In this document: piece by piece, positions 41,578 to 50,103 of the stretch
How positions within the stretch are numbered: position 1 is the stretch's first letter
Layout: every line of letters begins with the position of its first letter
NCBI RefSeq assembly: GCF_002160525.1
Contig: NZ_NFKT01000005.1
Coordinates: 113,616-177,615, forward strand
DNA from: Lachnoclostridium sp. An169
Lineage (GTDB): Bacteria > Bacillota > Clostridia > Lachnospirales > Lachnospiraceae
Direction: 5' to 3'
Length of the DNA stretch: 64,000 nt
Made by a program: the position numbers and the translations under genes
Notes under the pieces: generated by a model
Database searches by the model: none
The model's input: the letters and a program-made list of their open reading frames with translations, nothing else
Told to the model about the DNA's origin: nothing

Positions 41578-43875
41578 TCATAAGTTCTGCGCTTCCTGCG
41601 CCTGTTCTTCCTCCGGCGGAATCTCCAGTTTCGGCATCACAATATCTGCCTTGAACAGATCCGCCTCCGTGGATATCTTCAGCGTCCCGTGCTGCAGTTC
41701 CACAAAACTTTTTGCAATCGCCAGTCCCAGTCCGGATCCCTCCGTGTTTCTGGAAGAATCCCCCCGCACGAAACGGTCGGTGATTTCATCCGCATCAAAG
41801 TCCAGTTCTGTGGCGGAAACATTCTTCATGGAAATATGAACGTTTTCCTCACTCTCTGTCATCTCGATGTAAACCCGTGTATGGGGCATGGCGTACTTTG
41901 TAATATTTACAATCAGATTTTCAAAAATCCGGTATGTCTTCTGGCTGTCCAGCCACATAACCAGTTTATGTTCCGGCAGTTTCCAGCGGAATTCCAGATT
42001 TGCCGCGCGGATCTTTTCATCATTCTCCAGTCCCACCTGTTTGAGCAGATCCACGATATCCACCTTCATATAGTGCATGACCACACTCTTGCTGGCTGCC
42101 TTGCTGATCTCAAAGAGATCTTCGATCAGTACCTTCAGCCGCAGCGACTTTTTCTCAAGGACATTGATGTACTCTTTTCTTCTGGTCTCGTCCGTCTCAT
42201 TTTTCAGCAGATCCGTATAGGTGATGATCGCTGTCAGCGGCGTCCTCAGGTCATGGGATACATTGGTCACAAGCTCTGTCTTCATCCGCTCATTTTTGAC
42301 CTCTTCCTCCACCGCTTTCTTGAATCCTTTCTGGATCTTTTTCAGCTCATCCTGAATCGGGTTGAACAATCCGATATCGCCCTCTATGGGAACATCCAGA
42401 TGCCCTTCTGCCAGCTGGTTCGTAGACTTGAGAAGAAGCTTGTATTTCTCCTGCAGATCCTCTGTATATTTTTTCAGAAACAGGAACAGGATCACCGAAT
42501 ATACAATCAGGGCAAATATTCCATAGAACCAGAACATACATACAATAAAGAGGATGCCGAAATTGATCAGGACAATCCTCAGAATCGTCCGGTTCGTCTT
42601 ATCCCGGAAATCCAGATGCAGCAGAGCGTCATACTGCCTTGCGCAAAAGTCCCGGATTCCCCGGAAAATCCCGCCTGCTTTTCTCTTCATTTTGCTTCCG
42701 ATATGACCGCCTCCGTTTCTGATACCACGCAGTACCCGTGCAGTGAGGGTACGTTCCCTGAAATAAGCTCCCTTCATCGTAAACATCTCCCGCAGGCATG
42801 TAAACGCCCAGTAAACAACGCCAAAAAACGCAACCCAAACACAGAAGTTAATCACCATCGTCGGAAATCCGCCGAAATACTCGTTCCAGAGATTTCCTTC
42901 CAGTGTCGCATAGGCAACACTGCCCGCCAGGAAACCGAACAGCGGCATACAGCACAGAACGAACAGGACGATCTCACAGGACACCCGGAAGATCCTGCCC
43001 TCCAGTTTTCCCACCCGCCTGATGCACGGCAGAAGCAGTGCCAGAACCGCTACCGCTGTGGAGAGCATCAGCACATTTGCCGGATAATTGGTGTAATCCG
43101 TCAGCGTGTAAACTGACGATGCGTATTCGTCCCATACCACAGTAGATGTGTATTCGCTCAGATCTTCCGGCGTCATCCCGTATATAATGCAGACGCCGGA
43201 CGGTTCGGCGATCCCGTGATCATCCATGCTGTCCACATTGTTCAGAAAATTGCTCTCCGCATAGTATTCCTCCTCCGGGGTGAGCATCACTCCGGAAACC
43301 TCCGCATTCGAGACATCTCCGTTAGCGGCAAAAGTAAATACCGCCCGGAATGCATACCCTGACGCCTCCTCGTCTTCTTCCAGAAGATGTTCTGCCGTTT
43401 CACTGTCAAGTGATCCCAACGGCGTCAGCCCGCCGGAAGCTTCCCCCGCATCCGCGCCGTTGTCCGCCCCCGTATCCACGGCCGTATCTGCGCCTTCATC
43501 TGTACCGCTGCTTTCCGTGCTCTCCATGCTGCCGGAACTGCCGAAACCATTGTCCTCTTCCGCGCCTTCTATGCGGAACACTCCGCAGTCCATGAACTTT
43601 CGCATCAGGTCAAAGGACGTTTTCCCGAACTCATCCCGGACCTGTGATGGCGGAGTCTCTTCCGTCACTTCGTTGTAGAGAATATAATTGCCCACAGCAA
43701 GCCCGTATCCCATATCATATACGGTCTCAACTTCCACGCTTCCGCTCTCGGTAAAACGGTTCATCTGCCCGGGATAGGTCTGATAGGTTATCATCATCCC
43801 CACAGAGGCGATGACCAGAACAATCCCCGCGACGAGGGCCGCCGTCTTACGGCTGTTTTTCGATTTTGTATCCAA
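41578..43875 (-). CDS. Sensor histidine kinase with several membrane segments
   Basis: 765 residues. One transmembrane helix near 12-30 and an extracytoplasmic region to ~265 that includes a low-complexity Gly/Ser/Asp/Ala stretch (about 115-150). Then further helices (about 265-285, 305-325, 345-365) and a pair near 435-475. A HAMP-like linker (STNQLAEGHLDVPI) leads to the HisKA box NVSHDLRTPLTAIITYTDLL and a HATPase with ENLIVNITKYAM (N box), DEITDRFVRGD and GSGLGLAIAK. All kinase motifs are present. The gene overlaps the cognate response regulator by 29 bases. The signal is unknown; the operon suggests envelope or lipid state. Confidence 0.92.
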   Translation of the reverse strand: MDTKSKNSRKTAALVAGIVLVIASVGMMITYQTYPGQMNRFTESGSVEVETVYDMGYGLAVGNYILYNEVTEETPPSQVRDEFGKTSFDLMRKFMDCGVFRIEGAEEDNGFGSSGSMESTESSGTDEGADTAVDTGADNGADAGEASGGLTPLGSLDSETAEHLLEEDEEASGYAFRAVFTFAANGDVSNAEVSGVMLTPEEEYYAESNFLNNVDSMDDHGIAEPSGVCIIYGMTPEDLSEYTSTVVWDEYASSVYTLTDYTNYPANVLMLSTAVAVLALLLPCIRRVGKLEGRIFRVSCEIVLFVLCCMPLFGFLAGSVAYATLEGNLWNEYFGGFPTMVINFCVWVAFFGVVYWAFTCLREMFTMKGAYFRERTLTARVLRGIRNGGGHIGSKMKRKAGGIFRGIRDFCARQYDALLHLDFRDKTNRTILRIVLINFGILFIVCMFWFYGIFALIVYSVILFLFLKKYTEDLQEKYKLLLKSTNQLAEGHLDVPIEGDIGLFNPIQDELKKIQKGFKKAVEEEVKNERMKTELVTNVSHDLRTPLTAIITYTDLLKNETDETRRKEYINVLEKKSLRLKVLIEDLFEISKAASKSVVMHYMKVDIVDLLKQVGLENDEKIRAANLEFRWKLPEHKLVMWLDSQKTYRIFENLIVNITKYAMPHTRVYIEMTESEENVHISMKNVSATELDFDADEITDRFVRGDSSRNTEGSGLGLAIAKSFVELQHGTLKISTEADLFKADIVMPKLEIPPEEEQAQEAQNL

Positions 43876-44545
43876 CGCCCCACACCACCTTCAGATATTT
43901 CGGATTCTTCGGATCAATCTCGATCTTTTCTCTTATGTTCCTGACATGTACCATGATCGTATCTGTATTGATTGCCTTTTCCTGCCATACACGCTCGTAG
44001 ATCTCCTCCGAAGAAAACACTCTTCCCGGGTTCTTCGCCAGAAGCAGCAGGATCTTGTACTCGATGGGCGTCATCTTCACCGGGACGCCGTCCACCGACA
44101 CCTCCACCGTATCCTCATTGATCTCCAGACCGCCGATCACATGAACATTCTCCCTGGGGGTCAGTTTTTCCAGGAATTTCCGGTACCTGCGGAGCTGGGA
44201 GTTGACCCGCGCCATCAGTTCCATGGGCGTAAAAGGTTTGGTCACATAATCGTCCGCACCGATATTGAGTCCCGTAATTTTATCCACTTCCTCGGATTTT
44301 GCGGAGAGCATAATCACCGGGAAATCATGTTTTTCCCGCAGCTTCATGGTCATGCGGATTCCATCCATGCGCGGCATCATAATATCTACAATGGCAAGAT
44401 GGATATCTTCCTTTTCGATCACTTCCAGGCCTTCAATCCCGTCAGCCGCCTGGAATACGTTGTATCCCTGGCTTTTCAGATAGATCTGAACGCCCTCCCG
44501 GATCTCCTTGTCATCCTCCACAATCAGTATATTATTTGTCTCCAT
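43847..44545 (-). CDS. OmpR-family response regulator
   Basis: 232 residues. The receiver has the phospho-acceptor Asp in LAIVDIMMPRMDG, the Thr/Ser of LSAKS and Lys in YVTKPF. The winged-helix output includes MTPIEYKILLLLAKNPGRVF and DTIMVHVRNIREKI. The start was set at ATG 44545, with GGAGG nine bases upstream (the ATG three codons earlier sits directly on the GGAGG). Partner of the overlapping histidine kinase. Confidence 0.94.
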   Translation of the reverse strand: METNNILIVEDDKEIREGVQIYLKSQGYNVFQAADGIEGLEVIEKEDIHLAIVDIMMPRMDGIRMTMKLREKHDFPVIMLSAKSEEVDKITGLNIGADDYVTKPFTPMELMARVNSQLRRYRKFLEKLTPRENVHVIGGLEINEDTVEVSVDGVPVKMTPIEYKILLLLAKNPGRVFSSEEIYERVWQEKAINTDTIMVHVRNIREKIEIDPKNPKYLKVVWGVGYKIEKQP

Positions 44546-44550
44546 GTTTC

Positions 44551-45183
44551 TCATCCTCCAGCTAATTGTATCGATTCACAGCAGACAGCATCCGCGTTCA
44601 CCGGGAGCTCCGGAATATGCTTCCTGTCTGTCACGCCGTAATTGTGCACGGCAACTGTCACCTTTGAAAACGGCAGAGGGATCGCGTACTTATCCCATCT
44701 GCGGTTCAGCCTGATACAGGAGGTGTAGGAAATGCTGATCCCCACAAACTCCTCCTGTGCATGCTCGGACAGATAAAATGCCAGCTTTTTCGGTTCGTGT
44801 CTCGGTCCCAGCGGACCGTCCAGCGCCACAGCGATGGAATGGGTTTTCTCACAGGAATCCCGGGCAATATTTTTAAGCGCAGCAAACGCCCGGTAACCGT
44901 CCGGAACTCTCAGGGCATTGCCTCCGCAGCGTTTAATCATATGCTCGATATAGTTTCCTCTCGTGTCCGCTGTCACCACGACGTCCACCGGCGTTGTCTT
45001 GTGCGCCAGTTTTTCAAGCACCAGATTCATAAAGAAGCTGTCCTCATGCCAGAATCCGAAGATCTGGCTGTCGCCATAACGGTTCTCCTCATGCCACTCT
45101 ATCCTGACCGTGTTCTCCAACAGCTTCAGGTAATTAACGAATAAGCATTGCAGGGCCCTTTCCCCGATTTTCCTGATCTTCAT
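44551..45183 (-). CDS. Lysophospholipid acyltransferase-like protein (DUF374)
   Basis: 210 residues. The DUF374 signatures are visible: WHEDSFFMNLVL, TADTRGNYIEHMIKRCG and the strongly conserved ALDGPLGPRHEPKK. Related proteins acylate lysophospholipids or lipid A-like acceptors at the inner membrane. The start was set at ATG 45183, where GGAAGAAGG lies upstream and the protein begins MKIRKIGERALQC; it overlaps the glycosyltransferase end by 50 bases. Neighbouring glycosyltransferase and DedA genes support a membrane-lipid role. Confidence 0.82.
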   Translation of the reverse strand: MKIRKIGERALQCLFVNYLKLLENTVRIEWHEENRYGDSQIFGFWHEDSFFMNLVLEKLAHKTTPVDVVVTADTRGNYIEHMIKRCGGNALRVPDGYRAFAALKNIARDSCEKTHSIAVALDGPLGPRHEPKKLAFYLSEHAQEEFVGISISYTSCIRLNRRWDKYAIPLPFSKVTVAVHNYGVTDRKHIPELPVNADAVCCESIQLAGG

Positions 45184-46429
45184 ATATGCCTTCTTCCTTT
45201 CCATCCCCGATCCGGATCTGCTGTGTCTGCCGGCTGCTCCGTTTTTCGCAGATACATTGATTGTAGAGCATCTCTTCGTATCTGGCAAGTACTGATGAGC
45301 GGTAATTTTCGGCAGTCCGAAGTGCTGCCTTTGCCAGACTTTCTGCTCCCGCGGCGTTTATCACCGCCTCAGCCCAGAGATCTTCCTTTTCCTCTGTCAG
45401 ATATCCGTTTACCCCGGTTCTTACGATATCGTCCGCACCCACCGCATGGACCGCAACCACCGGGCATCCTGCCGCCATCGCCTCTGCCAGAACGATTCCC
45501 TGAGTCTCTGATTTAGAGGCAAAGAGGAATACGTCCGACGCGCTCAAATAATCTTTTACCTCCTCATTGGGCACGCTCCCCACAAATGTGACCACATCCT
45601 GAATTCCCAGAATGGAAGCACGCACCTTTAATTCAGACTTCTGCCTTCCGTCTCCCAGAATCATCACATGGAAACAACTTCCGATTTTATGCTTAATATC
45701 TGCAATCCCCCTGAGCAGGAAGCCGTAGTTTTTCTCCTTCTCCAGTCTGGACACCGTGACAAAGAGGTATTTCTTTCCTTTCCCGTACTTTTCCCGGATT
45801 TCCCGGGCGTGTTCCGCTTTTCTGTCAAAGAATTCATCTGCAAGACCTGTGGGAAATACCGCTGTCCGGGAAGTCACCCCGTATTTTCTCAGGATCTGCT
45901 GCATTCCCGCGGAAGGTGCGAGCACCAGGTCACACTGATTTGCAAACCACTTCATATACCGCGGTATCACCGTTTCCCGGAGCCAGCCCACCATCTTCTT
46001 CTTTCCGGCAAAACTGTTTTCCCGGATCCGGAAGCAGGGGATGTAATGCACATAGTCCTCATATCTCGTGTGGTAGGTATAGATCACCGGAATCCCGTAT
46101 TTTCTTCCCAGATACAGTGCCAGCGGTCCCACAAACATCGGATGATGCACATGGATACAGTCGAAACTTTCCTCCTCAAACACCCGCAGAATTTCTCCCG
46201 GGAACAGCCCCGGATATACCATACCGTTTTCCATCTTTCTCTTCTGGGAGTGGTAGCGGATGATCCGCTCCGGCGCCCTGCTGTCATCCTCCCCGGTATC
46301 TCCGTATTCCGGGGCAAACACCGTGACCTCGTGTCCCAGCGCAATCAGCTCATGCGCCTGCCGTTCCACTGAGATCGGCACTCCGCCAAGAAATGGTCTG
46401 TAATTATTGGTAAGCATTGCAATCTTCAT
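45134..46429 (-). CDS. GT4-family glycosyltransferase, probable glycolipid synthesis
   Basis: 431 residues, GT-B fold. N-terminal MKIAMLTNNYRPFLGGVPISV with the GG loop, the middle motif VTVSRLEKEKNYG, and the EX7E motif SETQGIVLAEAMAAG. The pattern resembles 1,2-diacylglycerol glucosyltransferases of Firmicutes, which fits the acyltransferase and DedA neighbours, though the acceptor is inferred. The C-terminal ~40 residues are charged and lie over the start of the next gene. Confidence 0.88.
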   Translation of the reverse strand: MKIAMLTNNYRPFLGGVPISVERQAHELIALGHEVTVFAPEYGDTGEDDSRAPERIIRYHSQKRKMENGMVYPGLFPGEILRVFEEESFDCIHVHHPMFVGPLALYLGRKYGIPVIYTYHTRYEDYVHYIPCFRIRENSFAGKKKMVGWLRETVIPRYMKWFANQCDLVLAPSAGMQQILRKYGVTSRTAVFPTGLADEFFDRKAEHAREIREKYGKGKKYLFVTVSRLEKEKNYGFLLRGIADIKHKIGSCFHVMILGDGRQKSELKVRASILGIQDVVTFVGSVPNEEVKDYLSASDVFLFASKSETQGIVLAEAMAAGCPVVAVHAVGADDIVRTGVNGYLTEEKEDLWAEAVINAAGAESLAKAALRTAENYRSSVLARYEEMLYNQCICEKRSSRQTQQIRIGDGKEEGIYEDQENRGKGPAMLIR

Positions 46430-46441
46430 GACAACTCCCCC

Positions 46442-46951
46442 TTACGACAGAAAATCAATCGCCGCATCACCGAAAAAGTATCCTGCCCCGACAAGTGCCA
46501 GGTTCCACAGAAAAATTCCGCAAAGCGAGCTGATCGTATATTTTGCAAAATTCATCTTTACCATTCCTGCCGGAATCGAAATAATCGTCCGGACCATGGG
46601 AAGCAGCTTGCTCACAAATACGCCGATACAGCCTTTTTCCCGTAGAAATTCCATCTTTTCTTCAATTACTGCCTGATGTTTTGGAAATTTTTTGAAATAG
46701 AAGCCCATCACTTTCGGACCGCCCAGCCTGCCAAGAAGATACAGCGCCCAGCTCCCCGTAAGCCCTGCCGCCACGGTGAGTACCATGACCAGCGGGAAAC
46801 TGATGTCCCCTCTGGCCGCCCAGATCCCCGCAAGCGGCATAATCACCCCCGCCGGGAATCCCGGCAGATTCAGATACTCAAGCAGAACAATCAGATAAAT
46901 GAAAAAGGCTCCATACTGTATAAAATAAGATGTTAATTCCTGGATACTCAT
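46442..46951 (-). CDS. DedA family membrane protein
   Basis: 169 residues, four to five membrane segments with the DedA pattern LPGFPAGVIMPLAG, YLLGRLGG and SKLLPMVRTIISIPAGMVKMN (basic re-entrant region). DedA-family proteins are implicated in transbilayer movement of lipid carriers and phospholipids. First gene of the operon continuing to AIM24-like; GGAGG precedes the start. Confidence 0.92.
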   Translation of the reverse strand: MSIQELTSYFIQYGAFFIYLIVLLEYLNLPGFPAGVIMPLAGIWAARGDISFPLVMVLTVAAGLTGSWALYLLGRLGGPKVMGFYFKKFPKHQAVIEEKMEFLREKGCIGVFVSKLLPMVRTIISIPAGMVKMNFAKYTISSLCGIFLWNLALVGAGYFFGDAAIDFLS

Positions 46952-47042
46952 GGATATGTCCCCTCCTTTAGCTGTATATAGAATAGCGCCTATTTCTAAA
47001 GGAGGCTGATAGAAGATTCCAAAGATTTTCTTAAGAAATGTG

Positions 47043-47242
47043 AAAAAAATCTGTCTTTCGTGTATAGACTCACATCCGTCTGCGGGAGGGCTGCCATGAC
47101 GCAGGACCGTTCCGCTTTACCTCAAAGATTTGAATGGATGTTAGAACAAATGCTTTTCGGAACGCTCTCACTTGAAGTCCTGCTTACATGACAGTCCTCC
47201 CGCAGACTTTCGTTATCTATACCGGAAAGAAACTGGTTTTTC
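47043..47242. repeat. Nested palindromic terminator-like element, copy B
   Basis: Outer arms AAATCTGTCTTTCGTGTATAG and CTATACCGGAAAGAAACTGG (about 47048-47237) enclose GTCTGCGGGAGG...CCATG with CATGACAG...CCTCCCGCAGAC, then GCAGGAC / GTCCTGC and CGTTCCG / CGGAACG. About 170 bases match copy A at 22108 closely, but the 55-base central hairpin is missing. It ends four bases before the xpt stop and reads as a terminator for xpt on the minus strand. No gene lies in 46952-47245. Confidence 0.85.
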
Positions 47243-47245
47243 CCC

Positions 47246-47833
47246 TCATGATTTCTGGGGGCGGAACTCGATATGGCCGGTTGCGGCATCCATAGCGTCT
47301 ACTATAGCCAGCGATTCCAGCTGGAAGCCAAGATTCCGGATAATTCTGCCACCGGACTGGAAGCCCTTCTCAATGGCAATCCCGATTCCTTCCACCGTAG
47401 CGCCTGCCGACTGCACAATCTGGATCAGTCCCTGCAGCGCACAGCCGTTGGCAAGAAAGTCATCAATAATCAGAACATGGTCAGCCGGTGAAAGAAATTT
47501 CTGCGATACAATCACATGATTGATACACTTATGGGTAAATGATTCAACCTCCGCCACGTACATCTCTCCGTCCAGGTTAATGCTCTGGGATTTTTTTGCA
47601 AATACGACCGGGACATCAAAATGCTGCGCTGCTATACAGGCGATCCCGATCCCCGAAGCCTCAATTGTGAGAATCTTGTTGATCGGTTTGCCGGCAAATC
47701 TTCTCTTGAACTCCGCACCCATCTGATCCAGCAGTTTGATATCCATCTGATGATTCAGAAAACTGTCAACTTTCAGAACATTTCCTTCTTTTACGATACC
47801 GTCTTTTACAATCCGTTCTTCTAAAAAATTCAT
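47246..47833 (-). CDS. xpt: Xanthine phosphoribosyltransferase
   Basis: 195 residues; converts xanthine and PRPP to XMP. Family pattern [34 protein letters not shown], and the PRPP loop [13 protein letters not shown]. No purine riboswitch or PurR box is visible upstream; the gene is instead the second of an operon after yesL (25 bases). Confidence 0.95.
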   Translation of the reverse strand: MNFLEERIVKDGIVKEGNVLKVDSFLNHQMDIKLLDQMGAEFKRRFAGKPINKILTIEASGIGIACIAAQHFDVPVVFAKKSQSINLDGEMYVAEVESFTHKCINHVIVSQKFLSPADHVLIIDDFLANGCALQGLIQIVQSAGATVEGIGIAIEKGFQSGGRIIRNLGFQLESLAIVDAMDAATGHIEFRPQKS

Positions 47834-47858
47834 CCCTCAACCTCTTCCTTTGTATCTG

Positions 47859-48503
47859 TTATTGTTTGTCGCTTTCTTCTCCGGCTGCCTCAAATATGGT
47901 AAACACTCTCCGCAGCAGCCAGGAATAGATCCAGGCAAGCAGCGAAACGCCGATCAGCATCCAGAGCGGTATGGCCATCATCAGGGTCTGAACGGTCCAG
48001 AAAGAGAGTACCACCGCCGCAACAAGGATAAGGATCATCAAAAGCGTGTACGGCAGCTTTGCAATCGTAAGAATCAGGGCATTCCGGAACGTGCTTCGAA
48101 TCGTATTTTCATAGCGGGCTGTCAGCGGGAAAACGTAAATCATTACCGACAGCAGCAGGATTCCGAGCAGAATAAAAATAACCGTCAGGACAAATCCCGC
48201 ATTGCCGCCCAGCGAACCGGCAAAATTAAAGTCCACCCACCACACAATGGCAAGGGCCAGAATAATAAGCCACATGATTGTACTCTGCTTGAAATTCTCC
48301 TTAAAAGCTTTGAAAAATCCCCGGAAGATGTAGCCCTCCTCATTTTTTACAAGCTTGAGCATTACAGTGTAAAGTGCCGCTGTTGATGCTCCGATGGTAA
48401 AAATCGGTATGGAGCAGATCAGCCACAGAACATTGAGACACACCATATCGCAGATTTTCGAAAGCGCTCGTGTTACAACATTGTCAGTCCAGTTAAAATT
48501 CAT
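47859..48503 (-). CDS. yesL: YesL-family (DUF624) membrane protein
   Basis: 214 residues, five transmembrane helices. The DUF624 start NVLWLICSIPIFTIGASTAALY is characteristic. Members often lie in carbohydrate-uptake operons and their function is unknown; here the partner is xpt. Confidence 0.85.
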   Translation of the reverse strand: MNFNWTDNVVTRALSKICDMVCLNVLWLICSIPIFTIGASTAALYTVMLKLVKNEEGYIFRGFFKAFKENFKQSTIMWLIILALAIVWWVDFNFAGSLGGNAGFVLTVIFILLGILLLSVMIYVFPLTARYENTIRSTFRNALILTIAKLPYTLLMILILVAAVVLSFWTVQTLMMAIPLWMLIGVSLLAWIYSWLLRRVFTIFEAAGEESDKQ

Positions 48504-48538
48504 AGTTCACATCTCTCTTTTTCTTTTGATTTTTATAC

Positions 48539-48568
48539 AGTATAACACAGGTACGGGGCGGGTTACAA
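48539..48568 (-). promoter_or_regulatory. yesL-xpt promoter
   Basis: Minus-strand TTGTAA (48563-48568), 18 bases, TATACT (48539-48544). Confidence 0.6.
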
Positions 48569-48651
48569 TGCGAAGATAAAAAAAGGAAGACACTTCTGCC
48601 TCCACTTTTATAATGCGAATATACACCTGAGAAATTCAGGTAAAAAAATAG

Positions 48652-48722
48652 AGCGGGTGATGAGAATCGAACTCACGTATCCAGCTTGGAAGGCTGGTGT
48701 TCTACCATTGAACTACACCCGC
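48652..48722 (-). tRNA. tRNA-Gly (anticodon TCC)
   Basis: 71 nt. Acceptor GCGGGTG pairs with CACCCGC, D-arm GTTC/GAAC, anticodon stem CCAGC/GCTGG with loop CTTCCAA (TCC), T-arm GTGAG/CTCAT with TTCGATT, discriminator T. The CCA end is not encoded. A T-rich run follows. Upstream a TATACT-like -10 lies at 48741-48746. Confidence 0.97.
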
Positions 48723-48826
48723 GTCATCTCTGACACAAGCAGTATAATATCATATGCCTGAAAAAAAAGCAAGCATTTTTTTGAATTTATTTTTATTTAT
48801 TTTTAAACCTTTTGTCTCTTCTTTTT

Positions 48827-48855
48827 TTGACTTCCGGAACAGGACATTATATAAT
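48827..48855 (+). promoter_or_regulatory. Promoter of the first DUF6465 gene
   Basis: TTGACT (48827-48832), 17 bases, TATAAT (48850-48855). Confidence 0.75.
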
Positions 48856-48919
48856 AAAGATTGTCCGCAATTTTTCTGATGCGGTCAGATACAAAAAACA
48901 GAAAAGGGGTTTTATCATC

Positions 48920-49279
48920 ATGAGCAGACGAACAGACAAGAAAAAATTCAAGAGAATGCTTCAGGCACAGCCCGCACAGAATACGGCAGAAACCGCAGCT
49001 GCGGAGACTTCCTCGCAGACCACAGCAGATACTGCCGGCGAAAACACTGCCGCTGCCGTCGAAAGAACTGGCGCAGAAGCCGTTTCTGCCGCTGCAGACT
49101 GCCCGCTCTTTATCCAGTATCAGAATCACGAGTATACTGCGGAAAATATTATTTCACAGGTACGCGAAAAATGTGCAGCAGAGGGAATGGATTCCTCCGA
49201 TCTCAGGATTTATGTAAAACCGGAAGATCAGCGCGCATATTTTGTCTGTGCCGGCGGAAACAGTTTTATCGACCTGTAA
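48920..49279 (+). CDS. DUF6465 family protein, copy 1
   Basis: 119 residues: basic start (SRRTDKKKFKRML), an Ala/Thr/Glu-rich spacer, then a ~60-residue C-terminal domain LFIQYQNHEYTAENIISQV ... LRIYVKPEDQRAYFVCAG. This domain is shared with the protein at 52126 (LFLQFYGKEYSEKEILQKV ... VKIYLKPEDSKAYYVING). Function unknown. Start ATG 48920 has AAGGGG upstream; the longer frame would begin before the promoter -35. Confidence 0.75.
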   Translation: MSRRTDKKKFKRMLQAQPAQNTAETAAAETSSQTTADTAGENTAAAVERTGAEAVSAAADCPLFIQYQNHEYTAENIISQVREKCAAEGMDSSDLRIYVKPEDQRAYFVCAGGNSFIDL

Positions 49280-49295
49280 AATTTTCTTTCTATTT

Positions 49296-49309
49296 GTTGT
49301 TATAACAAC
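49296..49309 (+). promoter_or_regulatory. 14-bp palindrome upstream of the ferredoxin-like gene
   Basis: GTTGTTATAACAAC is a perfect palindrome lying just upstream of where the -35 of a TATAAT (49332-49337) would fall. It resembles an operator; it is similar in half-site to Rex boxes but lacks their central spacer. Confidence 0.3.
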
Positions 49310-49392
49310 ATCCTGCTTTCTTTTTTCAATGTATAATACCTGGGAACAGTGTGGGAAAAGATACCCTGCAAAAAGAAAGGATGACATACACC

Positions 49393-50073
49393 ATGATAAG
49401 AAAAATCATTCAAATTGACGAAGAAAAATGCAGCGGATGCGGGCTCTGCGCTTCCGCTTGCCACGAAGGCGCTATCGGCATGGTAAACGGAAAGGCAAAA
49501 CTCCTCCGGGACGACTACTGCGACGGACTTGGCGACTGCCTGCCCGCATGTCCGGAAAACGCGATCTCGTTTGTGGAACGTGAAGCCGCCGCTTACGATG
49601 CCGAAGCTGTCAAAAAGAACATGGAGGCAAAAAAATCCGCCGCGTCCGGTCATGCATCATTCGCACAGTCCGCTTCTGACGCCTCTGCCGAAACGGACTG
49701 CACATCCCGTCTCGGGCAGTGGCCGGTACAGATCAAACTTGCGCCTCTGGCAGCGCCATATTTTGCCGGTGCCTCCCTCTTAATTGCAGCGGACTGCACC
49801 GCATATGCCTATGCCCGGTTCCATGAAGATTTCATGCGGGGAAAGATTACTCTGGTCGGATGTCCCAAACTGGACGCTGTAGACTACTCGGAAAAACTTG
49901 CCGAAATCATCCGCCAGAATGACATCCGGGATATCACTACCGTCCGCATGGAAGTTCCCTGCTGCGGCGGCCTTGAATACGCTGTCGGCAAGGCCATCCG
50001 GGAGAGCGGAAAATCCATCTTCCATCAGGTTGTAACGATATCCATCAAAGGAGAGATCCTGAACCAGGCGTAA
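49393..50073 (+). CDS. Protein with two [4Fe-4S] ferredoxin motifs and a C-terminal domain
   Basis: 226 residues. The N-terminal two-cluster ferredoxin domain carries CSGCGLCASACHEG and CDGLGDCLPACPEN. After a Ser/Ala-rich linker comes a ~110-residue domain (LAPLAAPYFAGASLLIAADC, FMRGKITLVGCPKLD, VRMEVPCCGGLEYAVG) with further Cys residues, seen in other clostridial iron-sulphur proteins of unknown role. Probably an electron carrier. Start taken as ATG 49393 (MIRKIIQIDEEKC); an ATG four codons earlier lacks room for its RBS. Confidence 0.82.
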   Translation: MIRKIIQIDEEKCSGCGLCASACHEGAIGMVNGKAKLLRDDYCDGLGDCLPACPENAISFVEREAAAYDAEAVKKNMEAKKSAASGHASFAQSASDASAETDCTSRLGQWPVQIKLAPLAAPYFAGASLLIAADCTAYAYARFHEDFMRGKITLVGCPKLDAVDYSEKLAEIIRQNDIRDITTVRMEVPCCGGLEYAVGKAIRESGKSIFHQVVTISIKGEILNQA

Positions 50074-50103
50074 GGGGAAACTAGTGTATTTGCGGATATA
50101 AAT

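Noticed and set aside
47834..47858. Purine riboswitch upstream of xpt
   Set aside because: Only 25 bases separate xpt from yesL, and the yesL leader shows no purine-aptamer core.
48625..48650. Terminator for tRNA-Gly as a hairpin plus T run
   Set aside because: The T run lies between the tRNA and the small ACCTGA/TCAGGT stem, so the order is wrong for an intrinsic terminator; only the T-rich run was mentioned.
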